In this document: in pieces, positions 9,902-64,000 of the stretch | How the letters are laid out: every line of letters starts with the position of its first letter | Position numbering within the stretch: position 1 is the stretch's first letter | Source of the DNA: Doris montereyensis | Taxonomy: Eukaryota > Mollusca > Gastropoda > Nudibranchia > Dorididae | DNA: 64,000 nucleotides | Assembly: GCA_037039925.1 (NCBI GenBank) | Contig: JAXRKP010000978.1 | Coordinates: 102,501 to 166,500, forward strand | Reading direction: 5' to 3' | Program-made: the position numbers and the translations under genes | The notes under the pieces: generated by a model | Seen by the model: the letters and a program-made list of their open reading frames with translations, nothing else | Databases searched by the model: none | What the model was told of the DNA's origin: nothing

Positions 9902-12900
9902 ATGAGCTCTGAGCAGAATTCGCCCTGTCTGGGACGTCAACGCTGTCCAATGGTATCCAAGTTCATCCCCGCCAAGGCATCAGCACCATCAACTCCAGTA
10001 CTTCCCTGTCCAGTCTCAACGTGTCAGCTCTGATCAACAACGGCCCAACCAGTTCCTCTGTCATCACCTCCACCAGTCCCGCCATCTCCAGATCTCAACC
10101 GTCACAGCCAGAACAGATCATCGTGCCCGTGGGCAACGTGAGTAGGCTACAAAACCAATTGTCGTTTGTCATGTCTATTGCATGTGGTTGGCAGAACCAC
10201 TGGTAGGTCTTACTTCTTTCCTTTCACTGCTTAACTTATCTTTTATCTTGCTCTTTCCTCTTAACTCACCTTGGGATCACCGCGTATATATGGTGAACGG
10301 GGTCAATTTCAATCAATTACCCAATCATGTCTGTTTTCCATAGTTAAAAAAGTCTTTGTGAAGTGTGCTGGCACTATAATTTTGTATTGTCCGAGAAAAT
10401 TGAAATTCACTGTCTCGCTCGTAGTCGTTATGGACAGGTGGTCGTTCTGGATAGGTTATAACATGGATGGATAGAATTTGTTTAATTTTTAAAACAACCC
10501 ATTCCCTTCTGAATTGATGCAATTCAACACAATTATACGTAATTAATTATTATTTTTTAATGCATGCAGTGATTGCCAATGACATCAAAGCATGTAGAAA
10601 ACAATGTAAGCCGATCCTTTGTTACTTAATATGAAAGCTTCATAAGCCCTCTAGTCAGCAGTCAAACACTAGTGGTCATAGGATTGCAAACAAAATGATT
10701 GGGGAGCACTTGGTCCCGATAAGCAAAGCAATCCATTGGTTTCGCATGTGTTTGCACAAAAGTGTCTGAACGGCCAGACACATTGACGAGGCATCATTCT
10801 GTTCATCACCAGCTGCCTACGCTTCAGCCGTTTTGAGATACTGACTGATAATGGTAATGATTGGCTATGACCCAACAGCATGTGAGTGCTGATGTAGCAG
10901 TGAAGTGGGTGGAGCCAATGAATAATGTAAGGCTGTACCTAATGGTCAAATAAGTGGTCACAGCTGTGTTGGACAGATGATTGTTATGGAGTGAGACAAA
11001 ATATAGAAAAAACGTAAAGGGAGTTGATTGCTGGTGGTTGTTAAGGCAGGTTGGACTCTTATTGTTTTTAGAAGAAAGTATTTAAAGTTAAAGAGGGTAA
11101 TAAAATATTTAGTTTTTAGATGGAAAACTAAAAACTTTTAGGAACGTTGAAAGTGACAAGCTAAATCATGTAAATAAAAAAGACAATCCTCACGTCATAT
11201 GTGTGAGTGTGAGCAGAGTGTATTTGTCTAATTATTCATGTATAGTCTTGATGCAACTTTGCTCTTTATTTGTTTGTTTGTCTGTTTACATACAGGTTCT
11301 GGGTTCCAGCAAATCTGAATTGGCATCCAACTTAAGATTGCCGGCATCCTCATCTCACATCCAGTCCACTTCCCCTTCACCGGGCACAGACGGTAGAACC
11401 GTTCTTGACAAGACGCGGCTGAGAGAGTTGGTCAAGGAAGTCGATCCTCTTGAGCAGATGGACGACGATGTAGAGGATGTGAGTCTGATTTGCTTGTCAC
11501 TGTGTTTGGAATGTTGTTGTTTTCTTTGCCATGCGTGATCTCTTTCTAGTACCATACTCATGATTATAATATAGTGACCCGTTTGAGCTTTTTAAAAAAA
11601 AATGTTTCTTTTTTTTTTAAAAGAAGAAAGTTATATTTCGCCCTACAGTTGCCTTTTTTTTTTTTGTATTGAAAAGGGTTTTTGATTTTATAGTGATGAA
11701 GAAGAATAGTTACAAATATTACTTTAGTTTGCTGTAAAAAAAATAAAATGTTGTGATGAGAATTGCTGGAATGTGAGAAAGCAAGCCTGCATACTGTGAT
11801 GACAAATCGCCACAGGTCTTGTTATGCTTCTATGTGTATGATAGAGTGATATCTTTTTTCTCTTTACTTTTCTTATTTATTTCTTTGTATTTTGTTTTTT
11901 CATTTCTTTTTTCTCGATAACATATTTTGAAGTAACCTCAAAGTCAGAGGTTCCATAATTACCCAACTGAAGCAAGGAGCTAAGAAAAAACACTGCGATA
12001 GTTAAAACAAAGAGTCTTGTCGTCATGGTTCCCTACTCTGCATTGGCGGCGATGCTTTTTAAACACAAAATTTATCTTTCTCCTCAGGTACTGTTGCAAG
12101 TAGCGGACGACTTTATTGAGAATGTGGTCACAGCCTCCTGTCAGCTGGCAAAACACAGGAAGTCCAACACACTCGAGGCGAAGGATGTGCAGCTCTATTT
12201 GGGTGAGTAAAGCGAATCGGATTTTATCAGACGTAGTGATGTGTCGCACATAGAATTCAAACATAATTCATCGATTGATTTGATGTGAATAGACAACTAA
12301 AAGAGACTAAAAAGGTAACTGAAAGAGAGAAGAGTAATATCCTATGTTGGTCTTATAATTCATTGTTAGGGGCTGCCGTGCACAGTTTGAACACGACAAA
12401 AAAAATCTGCAATTAATGGATATTGAAAAATGGTCACGCTCCGGCAGTCATCCCTTAAAGTTGTTTTGGGTCGTAGGGTCCTTGTATTTTTTTACTTATT
12501 TTTAATCCGAATATTTGCATATTTCCCCATGTGTTCACCTGGAACAGTCACATGGTTTTTGATTCGGGCTAGTAAATCCTTCTTGTGTTGCTAATGCTAG
12601 TGTTTGCTATAAACATAGAATGTGATGTATTGAAATGAAAGGAGTTGAAAGGAGCTTGTTTGAATTTTCTTTGAATTGATCACATGTACTGTACATACAT
12701 ATGCAATGAGATATTTGAAATTTGAAGAATAATTTTATTATATCAATGGGGGCGAAGGACATGTTTAGCATCAGTACCGATAACAGTTTGTGCATTTTAT
12801 TCCCAATTCTTTTCATTTCCTTTTTCATTCTCACAGAACATGGCTGGAACTTACAAATTCCTGGTTTTGGTTCGAAGAAATTCGACCGTACAAAAAGTCA

Positions 12901-14317
12901 TTGACGACAGAGGCCCATAAACAGGTAATCTTGTGTTTATTTACAAAATATCCTTGTCTGTCAGTGGCGTGAGTCGCTGAGTGGTTATGCTGCTGGACTA
13001 GGGATTATGAGGTCCCCAGGATCAAATCCTAGTATTCCCAGCTAAACTAGGTCTGGCGTTGTTTTCTTTAAGAAAGACACGTAACACGCTTTTCCCCCTC
13101 AGGTGCAAATAGGTGTCAGACGTGTCAGACTAACGTCCCGTCCTGGAGGTGATTATTATCAGCTGTTCCGCTCCTCGCTATAGAAACTGGGATATGCCCT
13201 GGCTCTATATGATCTATGGTTACAAGAAGAGCTTGCGTATGACATGACCTTGTAAAATCCCTATTTCTACTCTATTCCGATTTATAGCAAATTTAGAATA
13301 GGTTTCCATGGCGGCTTTGGCGGTACCTCTGTGCGCATGCCAGTAATGTTAAAGTTAAAGAAGAAGAAAAAGCCATGCACACTTTTGATGAGGTGCAAAT
13401 CAAACACACACCTGTGGGCCGGCATCAGGCTTTGGGGGAGCGCTTTGTGTACATCAATCAATACATGGCCGTTTACATAAATATTGACGATCTTGTAGCA
13501 GTTGTTGTCATGGCTACATCTGGGCTAATTTTATTCTGAGGAGAGTATGAATGCCCAACCACACTTCCTTCCCCTCTTCTACATTAATTTATGCAGAGTA
13601 GTGAACTCGTCAATGTAAGTCTGAAGTACAAGAGGTTGTAGGCGTATTTCTAAATTTATTAATTTTTAGTAGGAATACAAATTTTGCCAGGGTAGCGGGC
13701 GGAACGGCCTACTCTTTTTGATTCCTAACCACCAAGGGTTCTTTTACATACGCAAAGGCACATGGGACCTCCTAGATTATCGGCCATCTCTGATAGGACT
13801 AGGCAATCATTTTATCCTGCCTACTGCTGGGGAAGGAGAAGGATGGCAAGAGGAAAAAAAAAACTGATTTCAAATTCCGTCGGGATTTCGAACCCATGAC
13901 CTTTGATTTGGTAGGTGAGTGCCATATCTATTGAGCTAATCGCTCTCACAGCAATGCTACTGGCTTAAACGGTGAATATCATACACAGAGCTGTTATAGC
14001 AGTGACCGTATGGAGTATGATGACCCAAATACATGAGTTTCATTACATTAGCTTTCTGTGTATATTTCTTTACATGGGTGGTCAATGGGCACTGCTGATG
14101 GGCAGATATATCTACCACTTCTTTCCTTTCACCTCTGCACATCTGTCCTCTTCCTGTTTCCTCGCAATTGAGCCTGAGATCCCTGCATATATTATATATA
14201 ACGAATAGGCTAAATCAAAATGACAATCATAAAAGGAAATTAATTTCTATACCTATTTTTCATTGTGTTTTTCTTCAGAGACTGGCGCTGATGAGGAAGA
14301 CGTTAAAGAAATACTGA
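9902..14317 (+). CDS. TAF12: TAF12, TFIID/SAGA histone-fold subunit
   Basis: TBP-associated factor 12 pairs with TAF4 through a histone fold in TFIID, and with ADA1 in SAGA, in the nucleus. Five coding exons: 9902-10137 (ATG in ATGAGCTCTGAGCAG), 11296-11478, 12088-12202, 12837-12924, 14279-14317 (stop TGA). All introns are GT-AG and phases agree (0,0,1,0). The first part is Ser/Thr/Pro-rich, as in the family. Exon 2 carries [20 protein letters not shown], exon 3 the histone-fold core [20 protein letters not shown] and [10 protein letters not shown], exon 4 [11 protein letters not shown] then EEIRPYKK and TTEAHKQ, exon 5 [12 protein letters not shown]. Two single-base losses break the frame as written: in the CCC run at 9923-9925 and at the C at 12873. 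Adding one base at each gives family-like sequence, so they are probably assembly errors. Non-coding 5' exons may exist. Confidence 0.9.
10186..10316 (-). repeat. family A repeat in TAF12 intron 1
   Basis: Reverse-oriented copy of the ~130-150 bp family A element (consensus described in the family A entry). It lies antisense to TAF12. Confidence 0.75.
12963..13260 (+). repeat. tRNA-derived SINE, family C, in TAF12 intron 4
   Basis: Head with an A-box-like word (GCTGAGTGGTTATGCTGC) and a B-box-like word (GGATCAAATCC), then a tRNA-unrelated body with CGTAACACGC, CAGGTGCAAATAGG and GATTATTATCAGCTGTTC, ending near GACCTTG. Copies with the same order lie at 28466-28745 and 38218-38490. Confidence 0.8.
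13850..13960 (-). repeat. tRNA-like SINE head, family D-like
   Basis: Read on the minus strand: GCGATTAGCTCAATAGATATGG (A-box region) and GGTTCGAAATCCC (B box). Related heads lie at 22319-22400 (plus), 24740-24825 (minus) and 43640-43775 (minus). It is unlikely to be a working tRNA gene, because a matching acceptor stem is not evident. Confidence 0.55.
14085..14225 (-). repeat. family A repeat in TAF12 intron 4
   Basis: Reverse-oriented copy ending about 50 bases before the acceptor of the last TAF12 exon. Antisense to TAF12, like the copy in intron 1. Confidence 0.7.
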
Positions 14318-16377
14318 GACTTGAACATGAGACCAATTCTTCGTGTCAACCGCATGCTGTATATGACGTGTACATAGAAAATAGAGATGTCACTAAATTA
14401 TCATGCATTTTGTTAAAACTGAAATTGAAGACGTCATTCTACATCTAGGTGACGTACGTCCGGTGGAATTTCTTCTTCTGGATAAGATTTTGTCAATTCT
14501 ACCGTCACTGGTGAAATAGTCAAAAGCAAGGGACGTAGCTGCGAATCAGGGCGTGTCTCTCTAGACACCCCCAAAATAATGTTTCTCTCCTAAAAAACCA
14601 CCCCTTCCCCCAGCTTTCTAAAATTAACTTCTGGAATTACGACTCATCTGTGACTCCAACCTGACGTTCTCTTGGCTTTTAAGACACTTACTAATAATAT
14701 TGATTCTTTGTTTCTATACCTAGACTCGAAGATAATTTTTTAACTAAAAAAAAATTCGTCAGGCATTGATTATTCTAAAATTATCACAGGTCTGAGGTAG
14801 AAAATTGTCAGTTAGTTCAATTTCAAATGGTTTCAACACAACCGAAGGGTGAATTGCACAGATTAAAAAAAATTGCCGGAACAATGAACGGTAAACACAA
14901 ACATACGTATAACAAAGTTCTCTTTTGTGACGTAATCATACGACTGCACTTGCATTGTTTCTCAGACTCTAGCACATTGGTTTTGTGATACCAGGTGTAA
15001 TCCATTAAGCCTGATACTGTGTATACTCTACTCTAAATGGATGTGTGTGTTTTGATTTTGTCATCATGTAATGAGATACTGAAATTCTGAAATGCATGCA
15101 ACTGAAATATTATTTTATACATTATCATATTGATACATAATCTGTGGATGCGTGTGTGTGTGTGTGTTTTACTCTAGTGTTATTGTTATATGTTAACACG
15201 AAAAATGCTTTTGTTTTTTATAAATTTATACTCAAAAGAGGAGTGTGTGTGTGTGTGTTTATCCACTAAACTAAATCATGAATTATTATAAATGGATTTT
15301 TGTTCTTTACGCTCAAATGGGGATATGTGTCAGTGTGTGTGTGTGTGTGGTAGATAATGAAACATGGTGATACAAGATACAAGATTTTAATCGGAGGCAA
15401 ATGCATTGGAATTACGCATGGCAAGATTTATTTTAATTTTTGTTACATTTTGTACACACAACTAATAACTGTATCAAACTCAAACTGAAATGTGTGAATT
15501 GATTATTTCCCTTGACTGAAAGTTTTTGCCCGTAAGTCTAAAAATGAAAGTATGTAATGCATGTTGTTAATGTTAACAAATGTATACATGCTGTGGCCAG
15601 GCCCGGTTTTTGTAAAATTTCATACAAAAAAAACCCCAAAACAAATAAAACTTTTGAAGATAATGTCAAAAAGCTTTCATTGATATGTATATAATATAAA
15701 TGTAAAGTGTTTGTTATCGAGTTTTTTATGTCTTCTTTTTTCTTGATTTTCCAGTAGCCATATTTAAAATTAAACATACGTTTAAAACGCTTAGACTGAA
15801 GTAAAACCCATAGTCCACAATTTATATTAGTCAGAAAGAGGCAACTTGGCAGTCCGGAGGCAAATTGTCAATGTCAGCCTTTCAATCTCAACTCATGGGT
15901 TCAAGCCCCGGCTGATTGAAAAGTTTTCAAAATCCTTTTTAGAGTAAGCTTTACCCCCATGGTCGTGGCAGGCGGAAAAAAAAAAACTCTCACACTCTGT
16001 CCGTCTGACTCTCTCCATACAAGTTTTGTTTGCAATTTACCCTGTCCACGATATGCAGTGATCTCAGGCTGAGTTATAAGAAAATCATCAAGACTCAAAA
16101 ACTCTTCTTAGTCCGAAATACTATTGTACATAGAATTTGTTTGATTAATTGAAATTTACCATGTCCATCATTTGCAGTGATCTCAGGGTGGATTAAGAGG
16201 AGACAGCAAGATAGAAGTGAAAGAGTGATAGGGAAGGAGCAAGACCTACCAGTAGCAACCCCCAACCGCTCACATGTAGAGAACAGATGAATAAACTAAA
16301 TAATTTACAACATATTGTAATGAGAATAACAAATCACACATAGCATTGTATTATTATTACCCCATCAACGTTGAATT
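14318..16377. other. convergent intergenic region / TAF12 3' UTR
   Basis: Lies between the TAF12 stop and the UTP20 poly(A) signal. AT-rich with TG dinucleotide runs near 15150-15345. Candidate TAF12 poly(A) words are ATTAAA at 14862 and AATAAA at 15644; neither can be chosen from sequence alone. A partial SINE head (15842-15925) and two plus-oriented family A copies (16028-16100 and 16143-16275) fill the right side. No coding sequence is seen. Confidence 0.55.
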
Positions 16378-16387
16378 TTTATTTATT
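16378..16387 (-). terminator. poly(A) signal of UTP20
   Basis: The minus strand reads AATAAATAAA, two overlapping AATAAA hexamers, about 250 bases downstream of the UTP20 stop codon at 16633-16635. Position and orientation fit the 3' end of that gene. Confidence 0.6.
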
Positions 16388-16632
16388 CCATTCTTCATCC
16401 ATGTTACAAAATAATTTCAAACTGTGAAGATTAGAAAACGTCTGTAGGTAACACAAGAGCTATACTTATAAATATCTCAGTTGAAGAAGTTACCCGACAT
16501 GAATAGGGAATAAACATAATACATCTCAAATCGAAGATTATCCGTAACATATACATATAAACGCGCAACTAGCTCAGATCATCTGTTATGAATTGTTCTG
16601 TTCTGTGTTTTGGGTGGAATTATCACATAAAC

Positions 16633-60689
<44,057 letters not shown>

Positions 60690-61464
60690 CTGTGAATTAA
60701 AATCCAATGGAATATTTAAACTGTTGGGCAAAGCTGTCGAACAATTATTGAAAGTAGTTTGAAATACTATTACAGAGGAACTTCTCTAATTGGGAACCCG
60801 GGGAAATCAGGATTTTTGATTTAATTTGATTTACCCACATCCACAACTAAGGTGATCTCAGGGTTTTTGGTGGGATTTTAAATTTTGCCCGGACTGCTCT
60901 GTAAACAAGCAAGGGATCTTTAATGTGCACAGAGTGTTGTGATCTGCACACAGGACCTCCTTTTTATCATCCGTCTCGGATGGAATTAGGTGTCGATCCA
61001 CCTATCCTGGACCAGGGGTGAGTAGATTTTTTTTTAAAAAAACAAAAAAAATGTTTCAACCTTCGGCAGGGTTCGAACCCACTACCTTTTGGCTGAGAGG
61101 CCGACAACTTGCCTCTGGACTACCGAGTCCCTAGGAAATCAGGAAACCAGGCTAATCAGGACAATTATACAAGCCACAGAGTTCCCGAATAGACAAGTTC
61201 CACTGTACTTCCACACATTAAACATAAATTCAATAAATAAAATAACTCAAGACTTCATTCCGTAGTGGGTTTGAGTAAATACAAAGACATCGTACCAGTA
61301 TCATTGCTACTAAAGCATTTCTGACAAGACTGAAAATTTGCTTTAATCTAGATGATCTAAAAGAATATTCTATTTAAATCGAAAAGCCGACAGACTCCAA
61401 TCGTACAAAATGTAGAGACATTACAATTACTGTGCAATCATTTTATAAGTTTTCATAACATACG
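60690..61464. other. intron upstream of the first UTP20 exon in the window
   Basis: No exon recognised. It contains a nearly complete minus-oriented family B SINE (60815-61135) and AT-rich DNA running into the LINE. The missing upstream UTP20 exons (roughly the first 480 residues) must lie to the right of the window. Confidence 0.6.
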
Positions 61465-63930
61465 ACTTTGTGCCGGGCAGTGGACAGGTGAGCACCTGTG
61501 CGGGAATTAGCCGGTCCCGCCCTCCTTGAGTCTCCTGCTGCCTTGCAGGCGTGTCTTGGTTGACCAAAGGCTAAGGGATTTAACCCTGACAGAAAACAAC
61601 CTCCGGCCTTGCAAACTGGTCTTGGGTGACCACATGGCTAAGGGAGTTAATCCTGTACAGAAAATAACAACCTACTGCCTTGCATGCTGGTTTTGGACAA
61701 CCAAAGGCTAAGAACGTTAACCCTGACAGAAATTAACAAGGCCCGGTAGGGGGGCTCACTATCTACCTAGGGTACAGGGGACTAATCCCCTGCTTATCCA
61801 AAACAAACTGATTTAAAGAAAGAAATATGATAAATCCAGATTGAACTTCCGAAGACGACTCTGGAAAAGAACACATGCTGTGATTTTTGGAACATGGAAC
61901 AGTAGAGCAATGAATGGAAAAGACTTAGAAATGGAAAAATTCAAAGTAGACTTTCAGGCTATTACAGAAACAAAGAAGAAAGGACAAGGAATTGAATATA
62001 TAGGACCAAATCATACTTTAATCTTCTCAGGAGTAGATGTCAAAGATAGAGCTAGAACAGGAATAGACCTCCTAATGCATAAAAGGCAAGAAAAGCTACT
62101 AGAAAGTTGAAAATTTATAAGCCCACGACTATTAATGGTAAATATTACACCAAAGGGAGGAAAAATTAAATTATCAATAGTTTAAGGACCAAACGAAGAT
62201 GCCACTAAAGAAGAAAAAGATATCTTTGAAAACGATTTACAAATAGCTGCAGAGAATCTCAAACTCAAACAGAAACTAATTGTTTTGGGAGATTTAAATG
62301 CTAGAGAAGACAACAATGTAGAAACATCAGGAGGAGTAATAAGTAAAGTAAGAGAGACAAAAACTTTTCCAAATGAAGACACACTAATAGATTGTTGTCT
62401 AAAGCATAACATGAAAATAGCCAACACATTTTTTCCTTATAAAGATATCCACAAATATACATGAGTAAATGAAGACAGATGTGAAAAATTAAGCATAGAC
62501 TACATAATAGTTAGTAGCTCCCTTTTTTACAGAACAATGGATGCAAGAGTAAACAGAGGAGCTGAAATATTTAATGATCCTCATCTAGCGATTGCCAAAA
62601 TGAGATTACTGACTGAAGAAAACAAACAGAAAAGGAAAGAGAAGAAAGCTACTAAACTCAAAAAAGAAGAGCTAAATAAACCAATAGTTAAACAGATATA
62701 CCAATCTAGGATAAAAGATTTATCACTGAAAGGCAAATGGATCTGATTGATCGCACAATAGAAGAAAAGTGGCAAATGTATAAAGAAACTCTCCTAAGTT
62801 GTACTGAAGAGTTATGTGGTAGGAAACAAATTAAAGGAAATAGAAAAAGAACAGCATGGTGGAATGAGAATTTAATAGAAGCCATTAAAAGTTTTTACAA
62901 TAAACCAACATGTGTAGTGAAAGTAGCTGGAAATGTATCTGAAAAATTTGATGTAGATATAGGAGTAAGACAGGGTTATATGTTAAGTCCTCTTTTGTTT
63001 ATCACATTTATGGATTCAGTCGCAAAGGCATTCTCAAAAATGAAGAAAATGAGTGTAGTTATGTGGAAGCTCAAACCAGTAAATGTAGCAATGTTTTCAT
63101 TTGCTGATGATTTAGTTCTGTTTGGAAAATCAGAAAGGGACCTTCAGTCGAATATCAATATGATGAATAATGAACTAAACAAAAGAAGAATGAGAGCTAA
63201 AATCAAAGAAAAATAAAACAATGCTAGTAACTAAGAAAGTGGGAAGAAAATCTTAAATTGGAGGGAGAATTTAGCACAAGTTAAAGTTTAATTACCTAGG
63301 AGCAACGATTAACTCAGAGGAAAAACTGAGAGAAGGGCAGCCTGGAGCAAAAAGGCAATGACAATATAAACCATCCAGGAAAGAGATTGGGAGGTCAAAA
63401 AAACTAAAATGGCAGTATACAACAAAGTTTATTGTCCTACTGATCAATCTATGGCAGTGAAATCTGGATCTTAGACAGTAGGGAATACGTAGGGAATACA
63501 GTAGAGTACAAGCAGCTGAAATGAAATATCTAAGAAGAGTAGTAGGGAAAATGAGACAAAATCAGAAACACAACAATAAGAGACCAAACCAAAGTCGATC
63601 ACAAAACTAAGACAGAAACAAATCAACTGAGATCCCTTGGCATGTTAACAGAATGAATGACAATAGAATAGCTAAATCATTACAGTGCCAAAACTCAAGA
63701 TAAAATCAAAAGGCAGTCAGAGAATGTGGGAAGAAGATATAAAAGAGGCATTGAAGCATAGAAATTTAACAAACCGAAGGAAATAAAATGTCAGGACAGG
63801 GCAGCCTGAGAAAGATCTGATCTAAATCGCACCGGAAGGTAGAATGGGTCTTTGATAGAGAAAGGAAGAAAGAAAGAAAAACTTTGTGCCGACTGATTGC
63901 TGTCAGTTAGTTCTAGAGGGGACTCGAATA
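61465..63930 (+). mobile_element. APE-type non-LTR retrotransposon, copy 2
   Basis: Same family as the copy at 32752-34490. Left end GCCGGGCAGTGGACAGGTGA, three ~67-base monomers (61535-61740), then endonuclease pieces: IFGTWNSRAMNGKDLEMEKF, AITETKKKGQG, SGVDVKDRARTG (61841-62110) and VLGDLNAR-like text near 62280. 62737-63216 joins the post-endonuclease linker (RTAWWNENLIEAIKS) directly to late reverse transcriptase (GVRQGYMLSPLLF, then FADDLVLF at about 63099-63120, the catalytic Asp-Asp). The first part of the reverse transcriptase is deleted at about 62915. The C-terminal region near 63725 reads RMWEEDIKEALKHR. Stops and frameshifts show it is inactive. Clade not assigned. Confidence 0.87.
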
Positions 63931-64000
63931 CAGTTTGAAAGAACATCCTGCAATAAAAAAAATTAAAAGACTGTGGATTCATTACAACAAGATCTTCAAG

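Overview
This is eukaryotic (animal) nuclear DNA: AT-rich, intron-dense and full of interspersed and tandem repeats. Two protein-coding genes can be recognised by their protein families. The mix of repeats (tRNA-derived SINEs, an APE-type LINE, a P-element/THAP transposon, long (CT)n tracts, many short minisatellites) would suit a lophotrochozoan such as a gastropod mollusc. That placement is inference; nothing in the window proves the taxon.

Layout. 0.3-2.7 kb (minus): decayed P-element/THAP9-type transposase. 5.2-6.8 kb (minus): internally deleted LTR retrotransposon, two LTRs flanking a protease-to-integrase fusion. 7-9.7 kb: a fold-back repeat, small minisatellites and a cluster of TAATGA motifs. 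9.9-14.3 kb (plus): TAF12, the histone-fold subunit of TFIID/SAGA, in five coding exons. 14.3-16.6 kb: convergent 3' region. 16.6-60.7 kb (minus): UTP20, the giant HEAT-repeat subunit of the small-subunit processome, in 47 coding exons, about 2,330 codons. The first ~480 residues (by comparison with the ~2,785-residue vertebrate protein) lie beyond the right edge. 61.5-64 kb: an APE-type LINE, a second copy of the element at 32.75-34.5 kb.

The UTP20 introns hold most of the repeat content: a different minisatellite in many introns, two (GA)n tracts of 0.55-0.75 kb, several tRNA-derived SINE families, and about 20 copies of a ~130-150 bp repeat (called family A here).

The two genes are functionally unrelated neighbours (general transcription versus ribosome assembly) and converge tail to tail. 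The most useful observations are: (1) reading frames in both genes are broken by about a dozen single-base indels, mostly in short homopolymers, while splice sites, exon phases and protein similarity are otherwise intact; this points to residual assembly errors rather than pseudogenes; (2) every family A copy inside a gene lies antisense to its host, in both genes; (3) a 76-bp minisatellite has amplified the 3' splice site of one UTP20 exon, leaving a series of decoy acceptors in the preceding intron. Gene models come from reading splice sites and phases by eye against remembered family features; no alignment was run.
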